64,000 nucleotides of DNA. Source: Anaeramoeba flamelloides (lineage: Eukaryota; Metamonada; Anaeramoebidae). The notes beneath the pieces are model-generated. The model ran no database searches. It worked only from the letters and a program-made list of their open reading frames with translations, and was not told where the DNA came from. Below are positions 43,437 to 55,210 of this stretch, in pieces. Where the stretch lies: NCBI GenBank assembly GCA_027625915.1, contig JANTQA010000047.1:14446001-14510000 (forward strand), read 5' to 3'. Position 1 is the stretch's first letter. The number at the start of each line of letters is the position of its first letter. The translations under genes and the position numbers were made by a program.

Positions 43437-45417
43437 TTAAAGAATTGTGCAACAATTAGGAATTTTTTTCTTTGAGGATTTTGTTTGAATTTTTGAGGAA
43501 TTACTATTGTTATTTGACGCATAATAACCACCCGAACCTGAACCACTGAATGAATTTGATTTATTACTGGATTGTTGTAAGAAATCGACTGGATCTGGTA
43601 TAAGGCTTTCCACTTTTTCGTCTTCAGGATCGATTTCAGGCTTTGGTTGAAATTCGGGTATTGCTATCCAATTACTGCGGTCATTGGATCCCTCCAATTC
43701 GACACTCATCCAAGGATGGTTTTTTATTTCTTCGATCGATAATCTCTCATCTTCTTTGCTTGCCAAGAGCCCAACTAACAAATCACGAAGCTCTTTAGAT
43801 AGGCTTTCGGGAAGATTATATTCCCCAGTGTTGATATTTTCATAAAGATCGTAAATGTTTTTCCCAAAGAAAGGATAATCGCCGGTGACCATATAATATA
43901 GCGTCACACCAGCTGCCCAAACGTCTGCTTTAAACCCTGATAAATACTTGTCACCTCGAGCAACTTCTGGTGGCTGGAATGCCGGTGAACCTGCATTCGT
44001 TGTTCTTAAACGATCAATAGTTTTTCTTTTTTTGTTATGCTTTTTTTCTTTTTTGGGATTATTTTTTTGATCTTGTCCCATTTCATTTCCATTTTCCATT
44101 TTTTTTTTATTCCCATTTTCATTTTCGTTTTCATTTTCATTTTCATTTTCATTTTCTTTTTCATTTTCTTTTTCTTTTTCTTTTTCTTTTTCTTTTTCTT
44201 TTTCATATGATCCTTTTACATCCTCAGAAGACTTCGTTCGGGTTTTTTTTGTTTTTGAAGTAATTTTGGAATTATCATTTTCTTCTTCGCTGTTTGAATT
44301 CAAATTCTCACAAGAATCTGAACTAGACTCCACTGAAGACATTTCGTTTTCATTTTCATTTTCATTTTCATTTCCATTTTCATTTAAAGGAGTTAAAATT
44401 TCTGCAACCCCAAAGTCTGTTAATTTCAAAGAAAAATCTGTCATTAGGAGTGTGTTTGAAGGTTTTACATCACGGTGAACAACTAATTTTGAATGGCAAT
44501 GTTCAAGTGAATTGATTAATTGTTGGAAAAAAAATCTAATTTGGGAGAGGGGCAATTTCTGTTCTTTGTTGGACGACTCAAGAAAGTCTTGCAAAGTGCC
44601 ACCATTGGCACACTCCATAACAACATAGATAATCCCCTTCTCCTCGTTTTCAATCACTTCATATAATTTGACAACACTAGGATGAGAAAGAATTTTCAAA
44701 ACATCGATCTCCTTTCTGACTGATTCTTCTCCGTTTTTAATTCTTTTTAATCTTCTTTTCGTCATTTTTTTAATTGCGACTTTTTCATGTGTCTTTTGAT
44801 TAATGGCTTCACGAACTTGTTTATTTATTAAAAAAATAAAATAAAAAAAAAAAGAAAAATTAATCAGAGTATTTTTGTTTATTTTTTCTGTTGGTTTTTG
44901 TTTTTTATTTTTTGTTTTTCTCAAAAGATTTCTATTTGGACTGAAACAGTGCCTTTACTAGTGGCCTAGAATTTGATTTTTTGTTTGTTCAATTTGAAAG
45001 AAAAAGAAAACTTTTAAGAAAACAAAATAAATAAAAAAATTAAAAAGAGAAAGAAGGGGATATTCTGAAAATCCACACTTTTTCCAATTTAGCATTTAGG
45101 ATCAAAATTCACAGCAATTAGATTTTCTTTCAGGTTTTTAACATTAAAAAAATTTTATTTCGGAAGAATCGGAAAATTTGTTTGTTTTGCGAATAAAATC
45201 TCGTTGGCTTGAAGAGGAATTAAAAATCTGTTTTGTTTTTGAGTCAGAATTAATCCAAATGTTCTCATTGTAGAAGCGATTTGAAAATGTAAAAATTTGA
45301 ATAAAAGAATTTACCTTTTCCATAAGTGCCTGATCCAAGAACATTCCCAAACATGTATTGGTTAATTATTTTTGGTGATCTTTTTTTTTGATATGTGATC
45401 GTTACTTTTTTGGTCAT
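43437..45417 (-). CDS. lkb1: LKB1/STK11-type serine/threonine kinase with CaaX box, two exons
   Basis: LKB1 is the master kinase that activates AMPK-family kinases. Exon 1 is 45417-45315, exon 2 is 44815-43437; the split Val codon rebuilds GSGTYGKVREAINQ, and the protein has 493 aa. The glycine loop is at 28-35, VAIK Lys at 50, HRDVKPSN at 148-155 and DFG at 168. GSPAFQPPE near 308 and NIYDLYENINTGEYNLPE are LKB1 signatures (human GSPAFQPPE, NIYKLFENIGKGSYAIP). A Lys/Glu/Asn-rich insert of about 125 residues lies between DFG and GSPAFQPPE, inside the activation segment. The C-terminus KKKIPNCCTIL is a basic patch, an extra Cys and a CaaX box (CTIL, predicted geranylgeranyl type), parallel to the farnesylated tail of animal LKB1. 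The intron is 499 bases (donor GTAAAT, acceptor ACAAG). Confidence 0.92.
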
Positions 45418-45954
45418 TGCAACCAAATTCGTGTTAAGGATGAAATTCTTTTTTTGGAAAGAAAATTAAAAATAAAAAAAAAAAGAACAAAAATAAAACA
45501 AATTATTTAAAGTATTTGACTAAAGTTTTTAATTTTAATTTGATTTTGTTTTTTATTCCTTTGGTTGTATATCTGATTTTAATTGTAATGTATAAGTTGT
45601 AGTAATCTTTTTTACCTTCGAAAAGCTCATTAAGATATAAATAAAAGTCAAAAATTTTTTCTTTTGATTTCGATTTTTTAAGGTTTACAACCCCAAGATT
45701 TGGAAAAGAGATTATTTGTATATCCTACTATTTTCAGCATCTTTATTTCTTTAAATCCCACTTTGTTAATAATTACCAAATATCTAAAAAATATTTTGAA
45801 AAAAAAAAGGAATAAAGAAGTGATAAACTTCTAAAATATTTTCCACTATCCAAAATTTTTGAGTATTTTTTTTTTTTTGATCTGTTGAATACCAAAAAAG
45901 AATTGATTTTGGATTAAAGTTATTATCATAAAAATAAATCAATTAAAGATTTTA
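45418..45954. promoter_or_regulatory. Upstream region of the LKB1 gene
   Basis: AT-rich, with no defined motif. By position it holds the promoter. Confidence 0.3.
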
Positions 45955-46372
45955 ATAAATATCAAAAATAAAGTGTTTGTCGGTAATATATGGGTCAAAT
46001 CATTATTCTAATATGCTATTAATATCTTTAGATCCAGAAAAACTTTTAAATTTTAATTTTTTTGGGAATTAACCATTCCCTGATCAAATTATAAATTTTA
46101 ATTTGTGATTTTCTAACCCAAACTATTCTTCCTCTAAGCCGATTTTATCTAGTTACCAACAAGTCAATTTCAAAAAATCAAAACTAATTATCATGGTTAA
46201 GTTGTGTTTTTTTTGTACCTTTTTTAAATTAAGAATCTGAACAGGGAAAGGTTAATTCACAAAAAAATTAAAATTTAAAAGTTTTTCTGGATCTAAAGAT
46301 ATTAATAGTATATTAGAATAATGATTTGATTTATACATTACCAACAAACACTTTATTTTTGATAGAACGTAA
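45955..46372. repeat. Foldback MITE, about 0.42 kb
   Basis: Two inverted arms of about 130 bases, above 90% identical by eye (about 45955-46085 and 46245-46372). Both contain AATAAAGTGTTTGT, CAAATCATTATTCTAATAT and ATCTTTAGATCCAGAAAAAC. Spacer about 160 bases. Good arm identity suggests youth. Confidence 0.85.
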
Positions 46373-46738
46373 AAAAAAAATAAAAAAAATAGTTTTCTAC
46401 AAATTAGAAACAATAAAAAAGAATAAAAAAAAATATTTAAATTTTTAAAAAACTTGTTAAAGAATATTTTTATATTGGGTAAATTGTCCAAATGCAAAAA
46501 TTATTTACTGATTAAAGTAAGAAATATTTTATTTTTTTCCGATTTAGTCCAACTTTGAATCTTTCTTTATTATGTGAGATGAAGAGTTATAAAGGAAAAA
46601 GACCAAGTGGTTACTTGTGAACATACTATTAATTAAACGTAATAACATTACAAAAACAAAAAAAAAAAAAAAATAAAAGTTAAAAAAAAAACAAATGTTA
46701 TAAAAAAAAGAGAGAGAGATCACATCAATTAAATAAAT

Positions 46739-46739
<1 letters not shown>
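46373..46739. other. AT-rich intergenic sequence before the poly(C) run
   Basis: No gene seen. A short GA run (GAGAGAGAGA) is at 46710-46719. Confidence 0.5.

Positions 46740-46810
<71 letters not shown>
46740..46810. repeat. Homopolymer of 71 C
   Basis: An unbroken run of C on the plus strand within DNA that is otherwise about four fifths A+T. The complementary strand is a G run able to form stacked G-quadruplexes. No coding meaning (a reading frame through it gives only poly-Gly). Confidence 0.95.
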
Positions 46811-46811
<1 letters not shown>

Positions 46812-48231
46812 ACCACCCCAAATAAAAATTCATTATCAACAATCAAATGAAACTAATTTAACTAAAAATATCCTGTCTTTGATTCTGGTTTTCTTGATAC
46901 AAGATATTGATTGTTTTTTAATAATTTTTACCAATTGCTCCTTATTAACTCTTTTTACCTTTAAACTTTTTTTTTTTCTTTCTTTTTTTTTTCAAGTAAA
47001 TTTTGTAATAACTACTTAAACTATTAAAATATTTGTAAACTCTTCCCCCGAATAATCACAAAATATACATTTTATGCTTCTATTTTTGAAATGAAATTTA
47101 AAAAAACAATTTATCTAGAATTTAATATACATATCTTTAATAATATAACAAAAGTATTTTAGTTTAAAACAAAACTTAAAATGAAAACAAAAATAAAATT
47201 TTTGGATTACATAATTAAAGACACACCTTAAAAAAAAGATTAATTTTTTTCACATATCAAAGTAAAACCTTTCAATTTAATTTTTCTTTAAAAATAAGAA
47301 TATCGTAAAGTTTTAAAGATATTCACATATTTATTTTTTTTTCACAGATTTTTAGAGTCTTAATAAAATTAAAAATTATTTCTAAAAATAACTAATTTTA
47401 CAAAAAAAAATTATTTTTTTATGGAACTTCACAGCCTATGAAAATAATCGCAAAATCTGGATATCTGAATTAAAAAAAATTAATATATTGAATATATTAA
47501 ATTATCATAATATTAGAAATATTATGATAAAAAAGGATTCAAACTGCTTATAAGAATTAGTGGGTAATAAACTTATTTTTGATTCTTTCATTAAATTCCT
47601 AAATAGATATTTAGGAATTCGGGCAAATAAGAGGGGTCAATAACCCCTCTCTTAAATAGAAAAAAAAAAAAAAAAATGATTTTTTTAAGTCTCAAATAAT
47701 TTTTAATATTAAATCACAACTTTCAAAAACATTATTTTATATTTTGAGAGTTTATAGGATAAAAAAACAGTTTTTAAAGAATTCAAACCAAAATTTTAAC
47801 TCAATTTTTAAAAATATTGTTTTAGACAAAAGCATTTTTGAGATTATTAGAATTTATCCCTTCTTGTGAGTTTTTAATATTTAAAGAAATATTTCATATT
47901 ATCATCTAAAAATAAAAAATATATGATAATCTAAATATTTTTGAAAAGTTAATTTAATCACTAATTTATAGATTTTTCAAGAAGAATAATATAAGACATA
48001 AAATTGCAATAATCTACGTAATTATGTAAAGGTAATTTATTCAATAATAATTTAATTTGCAAGTAAACTTCCCCAATTGATGATTATCTCAAATTAACTT
48101 TACTTAATAAAGATCAAAATAATAAAAATTAAGCAACAAAAAAAAAAAAAAAAAAAAAAAATGTTATTATTAAAAAAAAATAAAAAAAATTAATTATTCT
48201 AATTAAACTCAAATAAAGACAAATATAAATA
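46811..48231. other. AT-rich region between poly(C) and the VPS41 stop codon
   Basis: No gene seen. Includes long A runs (for example 48138-48161) and the presumed 3' end of VPS41. Confidence 0.5.
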
Positions 48232-51200
48232 TTATTTCAAAATATTGGAAAAAATCTCTTTTTCTTTGGATCTTTTTGAACAAATTATACAATAGATATT
48301 TGAATCATTTTTTCGAAGCACTCGAGATAATTTTTTTTTTTTATTTAATTTTTTATTTTTCCGTTTATGGCTCTTTTTCAAAAATTTGGAGAATTTTTTC
48401 GTTTTTTCCTTTTGCAAGTTTTGCTTTTTCACCCTTTTGACCTTATTTTTATCATAATTGACTTTAATAAAATCCCTTAAATTTAATTCGCCTTTAACAT
48501 ATTTGACGACCTCGCCATCACTTCTCACTTTAGCATACAAGGAAATTTTTTTTTTTTTCTTTAATCGATGCTTTTTTCTTTTTTGTTTGTTTGAAAGCTG
48601 TTTGCCATCCCCAAAGTTTCTAGAAATTAATAAATTATTATTCTGCTCGCTATTTGAAAAATCATTTAGATTATTTTCCCGTTCTAGTTGCAGCGATTCC
48701 AAATTATACCGTATGCAACTTTCATGGAACGAATGGCCACAGAAAAAGAATATACCCTTTTCGTGTTCAAAATTTTTCATGGGGTCATTGCAAATGGAGC
48801 ATATTTGGTTGGATTCCACGTAGGTGGAACCAACAAGGTTATTGTGCAATTTATTCATTAATTTGGTCGAATCCTTTTTAACGATATTTGAGGTTACTGT
48901 GATTAATTCTGTTTTAATTTTTTCATCATGGATGATCTGCCCGAGCGAATTTGAGAGATCTATAATATTGGTGTTTAGGGGGATTTTTTTAACAATGCTT
49001 AGATAATTAATTTTGGTATTTACCAATGTTTTTAATAAATATGCCAAATGCTTGGAATGGTTCATACAAATCTTCACCAATTCTTTCCAGAGCGAAGGGT
49101 CATCTTCAGATTGCACCAATTCAATAGCCTGGGAGATATCGCCTAATTTGTTCATAACCAAGTCGAGGGCTTCGTTGGTTTTGCCCATTTTCCAGAGAAT
49201 GTAGACACATTCCGCATGCCTTTCGAATCTTCTGCACGATAATAAAGCAGAATTTAAATTGAGGCTTATATTTTGATGATATGTGTCCTTTAACAACTCG
49301 TATAGCCTCCCCTTTCTATATTCTGCAAACAATTCAAATAACACATCATAATATTGGTAGCTCTTAGTCGATATTTTTAACTCATACAGCCTTTCTAAAT
49401 ATTGTAATAAGAATAATCTTTTTTCATTATAATCCTGTAATTGCTTTACCACCTTCCGGATTGGAATTTGCTTATAATGCTTAATTAGCACTTCCAGGCT
49501 TTTTTCTTCATCAGCTTCAACAAAAAACTTGATTTTATTTTGAATATAATAATATAAATTATTTTCGCTAATCAATTCAAAAACCTTTTTTTGGCTGGTC
49601 TCTAAATACAAGTCAATTGCTTGCTTCGTGGATTCCATTTCTTCAAAAATCTCGGCGAGTGCCAGTTTTAAATTTAAATTATTTTCTTCGTTTTTAATTT
49701 TTATTTTTAATAAATTGATCACATTCTGGGGATTATAAATGGTTAGCGGCCATTTATTAATTAATTTTCGAAACAGCTTATGATCAATCTTAATATATAG
49801 ACACAATAACATTTCATAAATTGTTGGATTTAATTGCGGCGATTCAATTGGGATACAGTTTGAAAGTAGTTTTAATTTGCCACTTCTTAAAAAGACCAAG
49901 ATCCAATATTCCCATAATTTTTGATCATTTTTACAGATCAATGGCAACTTTTGACTCAATTTATCAAAATCCCTTGTAATAAATAAATACTCAAGCAAAT
50001 CCTTGCCCAATTGCTTAACTGTAAATTCCTTTCCCAATTGCTTTGGATTGGCCTGCGCTATTGTTAATGCCTCATCAAATCTATCATGTCTAATTAGCCA
50101 CTGAACCCTTTGACGAACAGATAACGTTTTCCCTAAAATTAAATCATTACTTGTGCTCAGAATGATCTTTTTACCATTTGATGTTGAATGGTAAGAATAT
50201 TGTGAAATGTTTAATTGTTCCATCGATTTAAATTCAATTGCTTCCTTGTAAATTTCTGCAAAAGTTTCTCGATTCAAAATACGCACTTCAGGATAGATCC
50301 CATTGAATTCATTAAGTTTTTCTCTTGTTAATTGATGATAAAATTGTTTATCAAAGTTATCATCATTTAGAGTTAACAGTGCATAATTACCATTGGCCAA
50401 TACCGAAAACCCAAAAATAAGATAACCATATTTCAAATAATTTGTTTTTTTAATTTTAATCTCTTTTAATAATTCTTTATTATTATTATTGTTACTGTTA
50501 TCTCTTTCTATGTTTTTTTTGAATTCTTCTTCTTTTTTTTCAAATTCTGATTTTTTTTCAATCTTTTTTTTCAATTCCTTTCCTGTTTCCTTTTCCTTTT
50601 CCTTTTCCTTCCCCCTTCCCCTTCCCCTTCCCCTTTCCCTTTCCCTTTCCCTTTCCCTTTCCCTTCCCCTTTGTTTTTGCTTTTGCTTTTGTTGTTGCTG
50701 TTTTAATTTTTCTCCCCCGTTTCTTGTTTCTTTGTTTCTCTCTTTATGAATATTTCTTGCTAATGGTACATTTCTTTTATATTTATTATTATTATTTTCT
50801 TTTACCTTTTTTCTTTTCTTTTCTTTTAATTTGAAATTCTCATTTTTTTGATCTTTATTGTCTTTATTATCTTCTTTTTCATTTTTGTGATCTTTAACTT
50901 TTTCTTTTTTCTCTATATTTTCATGGTTGTTTTCTTTTTTCTTTTTCTTGTTCTTTTTATCCCCTTTAATAATTTTATCCCCCTCCTCCTCCTCCCCTCC
51001 CTCCCCTCCCTCTTCTCCCCCCTCTCCACCTTCCTCTCCACCTTCCACTTCACTTTGCTGATTTTTTTGTTCACTTTCGTTTTTATTATTGTTTTGAGAA
51101 TTAACAATAATTGTATATTTTTTAATTATATTACCCCAAGCTTGTATTACTTCCCAATTTGAAATCCAAACTAAAAAAATTGGTAATTTTAATCTAATAA

Positions 51201-51687
51201 ATTTACTAAAACTTTTAGGGTGTTTTTTAATTTCTAATGTACGATCATTTTTTAGATCATAAAAAATTAATACTTCCTGATCTGCCCAAACAATAATTCT
51301 TTTTGTTGGATTTAAACTAATAATTTTCACATTCCCATTTCCTACATTTGTGCTGATCTCTGTTTTAGAACGGTTATATTTACCTTTTCTACTATAATAC
51401 ACCCGCCCATTCATATCCCCAAAGAAAAAATTATATGAAGATCCTTTTCCGAACCCAGATATTAAATAGAATGATGTTATCGGTCTTATGTGATCAATTT
51501 TTTCTTTTTTTTGAGAATCAAGCCGATATATAATTATTTTTCCTTCAATAGATAAACAAGCTAAATATTTATTCCGAAGCTGGAGTTGAATGATAGATTT
51601 TTTGAAATATGATTTTAAGGTATAGTTTTTACTTAAGATCCCATCTGATTGTAGAATATAAATATTTCCTTTTGATGTCCCAATGAT
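48232..51687 (-). CDS. vps41: VPS41 (HOPS tethering complex subunit), main exon
   Basis: VPS41 is the HOPS subunit that tethers late endosomes and vesicles to lysosomes or vacuoles through Rab7. The exon 51687-48232 encodes 1151 aa after a TTGAATAG acceptor. It opens in the beta-propeller: IIGTSKGNIYILQSDG, then GNGNVKIISLNPTKRIIVWA (human GEGNIRSVKWRGHLIAWA). Then a Lys/Glu/Asn-rich insert, RQRVQWLIRHDRFDEALTIA, and CHCR repeats such as LWEYWILVFLRSGKLKLLSN and SCRRFERHAECVYILWKMGK. The C-terminal RING begins CSICNDPM, FFCGHSFHESCI. A basic insert of over 100 residues precedes the last Cys pair (CIICSKRS). Human VPS41 has 854 aa; inserts explain the excess. The first exon, before the propeller strand, was not found. 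Purine repeats at 50600-51060 encode ERERERGRGRG and GGEEGGEGG runs. Confidence 0.92.
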   Translation of the reverse strand: MIGTSKGNIYILQSDGILSKNYTLKSYFKKSIIQLQLRNKYLACLSIEGKIIIYRLDSQKKEKIDHIRPITSFYLISGFGKGSSYNFFFGDMNGRVYYSRKGKYNRSKTEISTNVGNGNVKIISLNPTKRIIVWADQEVLIFYDLKNDRTLEIKKHPKSFSKFIRLKLPIFLVWISNWEVIQAWGNIIKKYTIIVNSQNNNKNESEQKNQQSEVEGGEEGGEGGEEGGEGGEEEEGDKIIKGDKKNKKKKKENNHENIEKKEKVKDHKNEKEDNKDNKDQKNENFKLKEKKRKKVKENNNNKYKRNVPLARNIHKERNKETRNGGEKLKQQQQKQKQKQRGRERERERERERGRGRGRGKEKEKEKETGKELKKKIEKKSEFEKKEEEFKKNIERDNSNNNNNKELLKEIKIKKTNYLKYGYLIFGFSVLANGNYALLTLNDDNFDKQFYHQLTREKLNEFNGIYPEVRILNRETFAEIYKEAIEFKSMEQLNISQYSYHSTSNGKKIILSTSNDLILGKTLSVRQRVQWLIRHDRFDEALTIAQANPKQLGKEFTVKQLGKDLLEYLFITRDFDKLSQKLPLICKNDQKLWEYWILVFLRSGKLKLLSNCIPIESPQLNPTIYEMLLCLYIKIDHKLFRKLINKWPLTIYNPQNVINLLKIKIKNEENNLNLKLALAEIFEEMESTKQAIDLYLETSQKKVFELISENNLYYYIQNKIKFFVEADEEKSLEVLIKHYKQIPIRKVVKQLQDYNEKRLFLLQYLERLYELKISTKSYQYYDVLFELFAEYRKGRLYELLKDTYHQNISLNLNSALLSCRRFERHAECVYILWKMGKTNEALDLVMNKLGDISQAIELVQSEDDPSLWKELVKICMNHSKHLAYLLKTLVNTKINYLSIVKKIPLNTNIIDLSNSLGQIIHDEKIKTELITVTSNIVKKDSTKLMNKLHNNLVGSTYVESNQICSICNDPMKNFEHEKGIFFFCGHSFHESCIRYNLESLQLERENNLNDFSNSEQNNNLLISRNFGDGKQLSNKQKRKKHRLKKKKKISLYAKVRSDGEVVKYVKGELNLRDFIKVNYDKNKVKRVKKQNLQKEKTKKFSKFLKKSHKRKNKKLNKKKKLSRVLRKNDSNIYCIICSKRSKEKEIFSNILK

Positions 51688-52996
51688 CTATTCAAGAATT
51701 TTTATAATTTTTATTATTATTGTTTGTGAATAAATTTAAATGAATGTAATTTTTAAAAATAACAAAAAAAGGTTATTTAGTCATTTTCAAAAAGTGCTTT
51801 CCTTCACACTCCAACCTCCAAACCACATTTAAAGGCTGAGTCTTCGCTTTATTAAAACAGAAAACTTTAAAAAAGTTTTTATTTTTTAAAACACAAAACT
51901 TTATAAAAGTACTCACTTTATTTAAAAACAAAACTTTATAAAAGTTTTAAAAAAGTTAAAACTTTTTTAAAACGAGTGTGGTTATCTTTTTTATTTTTTT
52001 TTATGAAATAATTTTTTTTTTTACTAATTTTGCTTGTTTTTTTTTTTTTTAAGAATATAAATAAGAAGAAAAAAAATTCATTTTCTTGGTAATGGTAAAA
52101 CGGTAATTGTAACATAGGTATTGCAACTCTAAAAGGTTAGGAACACATTTTCCTTACATTGTAATTTTTTTTAATTGTTTAATAATTATTTTGAAAGTTG
52201 CCAAAGTTATTTAATTTTTATTGAGAAATGTGCTTATATTCTGAATACTAATAATTTAATTTTCTCCATTCAAAAAAAAATAAATAAATGAACCCACCTC
52301 CATTTTTTATTTTTTTTTTCAACTTAATTTTAATTGGTTTGTAACAATTGCATTTTTTTTTAAATCACACAGGGATTTTTTAAAAAGTTTCTTATTTTTT
52401 ATTTGCTGATTAGCAAAGTAGAACTTTTTTTTTTTTTTTTTGTTTAAAATAGTTAAGTTTTTTTTTATTGTTTCTTCTTTTTATAATAATTATTTTAACT
52501 TTATAATTATTATCAAATAAATGTAAAAAATAATAAGATGAGGGGCTATATTTGTTATTTTTTCAACTTTTTGTATATTAATTGATTTTAAAAAATTTTT
52601 TTTTTTTTTTGAAATTGGATTTTCTTTTGTAAAAAAAAAAAATTGAAATAAATTTTAAAACTTATTTTTGGTTTTAAAAAACATCCAAACGATTTATGTT
52701 TAGGTTAAGAACTACATTTATAATTAACCAATTTGCCTCAAGACCCTTTGACCTTAATCTCATTTAAATTTCGAAGTTATACTCATCAAAATATTCTTCA
52801 ATTAGGATCAAAAAATCATTTTATGTGTATTTTTTTAATGAAAAATGGAAGAAAAAATTTTTTAGATACGTAAACTCGAAAATCCTTATTAAGAAACCTG
52901 AAAATGAAAAAGAAAAATAATCACGAGATTCTTGCATAAAAAATTACAATCAATTCAAAAATTCTCAATAAACAACTCGAACTTTTGAAGATCCAC
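51688..52996. other. AT-rich region upstream of the VPS41 main exon
   Basis: Should contain the rest of the VPS41 first intron and perhaps its first exon; no exon could be supported. Short inverted motifs around AAAACTTTATAAAAGTTTT occur at 51890-51980. Confidence 0.4.
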
Positions 52997-53260
52997 ATCC
53001 CTAATAAAAAAACTTTTTTTATAACATCTATATAACATTTTTATAACAAAATTTCCTTTTATATGATGATTTTTTCTATATTTTTTGAAAAAAATAGTAT
53101 ATAACGAGCTTATAACATGTTACATTTTTTATAACACTTTTTATAACAAGCAATTATGTTATAAAAGTTGTTATGATAAAATTTTATAACATTTTAAACG
53201 TTTTTAACACCTTTACAACACGTTTATAAAATGTTATAAAAAACTTTTTTTATTAGGGAT
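52997..53260. repeat. Palindromic MITE rich in TTATAACA
   Basis: 264 bases with ends ATCCCTAATAAAAAAACTTT and complement ATCCCTAATAAAAAAAGTTT. About ten TTATAACA, TATAACAT or complementary motifs fill the interior. No ORF. Confidence 0.78.
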
Positions 53261-54659
53261 TACCTCTGATTTTTTACTATTGGGTTACTTGAATTGTTAC
53301 ATTGTCTTCACAAATCATATCAATTTTTACAAAGGGGAGTTGTCGTTTTCTCTTTGTTTTTTTCGTTTTTGTTTTGATTCTTTTTTTTTTTTTTTTTTTT
53401 TCTTTAATTGAAATTCACAACAATGCTTTCAAGGATATTATTTACTCTATTTGATATTTTTAACATAATCTCGATTACCAAATACACAAAACATCTTTTT
53501 TTATTTTTATGTGACAATTTTTTTTTTTGCTAAAATCGTTTCTCTCAAAACCTAATTATTTGTTTCAAGACAAATTGGATGGGGTGTGTGGGAGAGGTGT
53601 TGTAGTAGTTTTTTATCCAACGATCTAAAATGTAAATTTAATAGTGAAAAATTAGTCATTTTTTTTTTTTTAAAGAAAATTCTAGAAAGTTCAAAAAAGA
53701 AAAAATGATCTTTCTTTTTTTAGAAAGAGGATTTGGGTAAATTCTATTCAATATCACAGAATTGGTCAGTCTTTTTGAAAATAATAACTTGACCTGGAAA
53801 CGTAAAAGAATAATTCCAAAATTTTTGTCATTTTTCTCAATTTTCACCTCTTATATGAAAATGACAAACCCACTTAACTTAACTCTTATATTTTTAAAAT
53901 AAATAATAGAAATTCCTCAGAAACGCCACAAGGTTTGTCACTTTCATCTAAGAGGAAATTTTCACAAAAAGTTTGTTTTTTCCCATACTTCTTTTTATTT
54001 TTTGATAAGAGGATAGACAAATTTAGTAAAAATATGTAATTTTTTTGGTTCTTAGATATTACTGAAAAAATAATTGCAAGAATTACCAACCACCAAATCA
54101 TGATAAAAACACATGATACTTTGAATTTCAATTACAAAGTTCGTTCTTAAGTGTACTTATTATAAAAAAATGAATTTTTCATTAGTAGAACAATAATATT
54201 TATTGCATTTTTTTGGGATTTGAAATAAATTAAATTTTGAAAATTTAACCTTTCACATAGAAACAAAATTTAATGAAATCATTTAAATGTAGACATCCTC
54301 AATATATTTTAATAAAAAAGAATTAAATTCATCAACCTTACAAAATTATCTTTACACAATAAAAAATTACCAGTATGGGATTAGGGGGGGGGAGGATAGA
54401 ATTCTCTCATCAATTCAAATTTTGAAATGTTTATTATTTAATGGTTGAAAAAATTCAGGATAACTTAAGGGAGTAGCTACACCATAAGACATGATAAAAA
54501 TTTGAGATAGATGAGATAAGAACATTTTATTTTAGTGGCGTGTGATCGTAGATTCTCTAAAAATTTTTTTAAAAAATTATTTGATCTTTTTTTTAGTAAT
54601 GTTCAACAATGAAAAAAAAGAGAATATATTGATAAAATTGATTTGATTTTTTTTTTTTA
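53261..54659. other. AT-rich intergenic sequence
   Basis: No gene that I can recognise. A G-run (AGGGGGGGGAGG) lies at about 54383-54394. A minus-strand frame at 54131-53886 is open for 81 codons but resembles nothing. Confidence 0.4.
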
Positions 54660-55210
54660 TTAAAATAAACTTAATTCCAAAAATTTGGGCACAGTTTAAA
54701 CAGTCGAAAGAAGAACAATACCATACTTTACATTCGATTTGGAAATAATTTTGATTTAACAAACTATTTCATTTTTTGTCTTTTCAGTTTTTGTTTAGAT
54801 TTCGTTTTTTTTGAGTTACGAAATCTGTTTGGTTAGATCTGGGATTTTTTAATCGATGGTTAATAGAATGTTACTGTTGAGTTTCTTAAATTGAAAAATC
54901 AACATACAATTGGCCCATGGTATCTTATCATTTGATCGATAAACAATTGTTGGTGTAATTTTAACAAATCTACCAATATTTTTTTTGTTCAACTCCTTCA
55001 TTTCCTTCTTTTGGACACACTCGTTTTGATTTTTTTGTTTTATATTGTTTTCTTTTATTTGGATGAAAATGATTACTTATAAAAACATTAATACTGTGTT
55101 ATTTAAATGTGCTTTTATATTATGTTTGGAAAAATATAATAAATTGAGTTTTTGTTTTCTGATTTTTGATTTTAGATGTGTCCAAATTTTTGGAATGGGG
55201 TTGAGTTTTT
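54660..55210 (+). repeat. Dispersed repeat F, copy 3 (diverged)
   Basis: Shares ordered blocks with 29950-30500: GGAAATAATTTTGAT, ATTTTTTGTCTTTTCAGTTT, ATCATTTGATCGAT and others. It has inverted ends: TTCCAAAAATTTGGGCACA on the left, TTCCAAAAATTTGGACACA on the complement near 55178-55196. These ends suggest family F is also a terminal-inverted-repeat element. Confidence 0.6.

Noticed and set aside
46544-46846. Open frame encoding a poly-glycine protein through the C run
   Set aside because: The frame is open only because of the homopolymer; flanks are poly-Phe and AT noise.
51780-51850. Minus-strand TQPLNVVWRLECEGKHFLK as a small VPS41 exon
   Set aside because: No usable donor follows before a stop codon.
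53283-53345. Minus-strand segment reading QLPFVKIDMICEDNVTIQ then GTAACC, as VPS41 exon 1
   Set aside because: Only a faint resemblance to the PKLKYERL region, no start codon in a suitable place, and about 14 residues before the known exon would still be missing.
53886-54131. Minus-strand 81-codon frame with a hydrophobic stretch
   Set aside because: Could encode a membrane segment, but there is no similarity or splice support; such frames are frequent in T-rich DNA.
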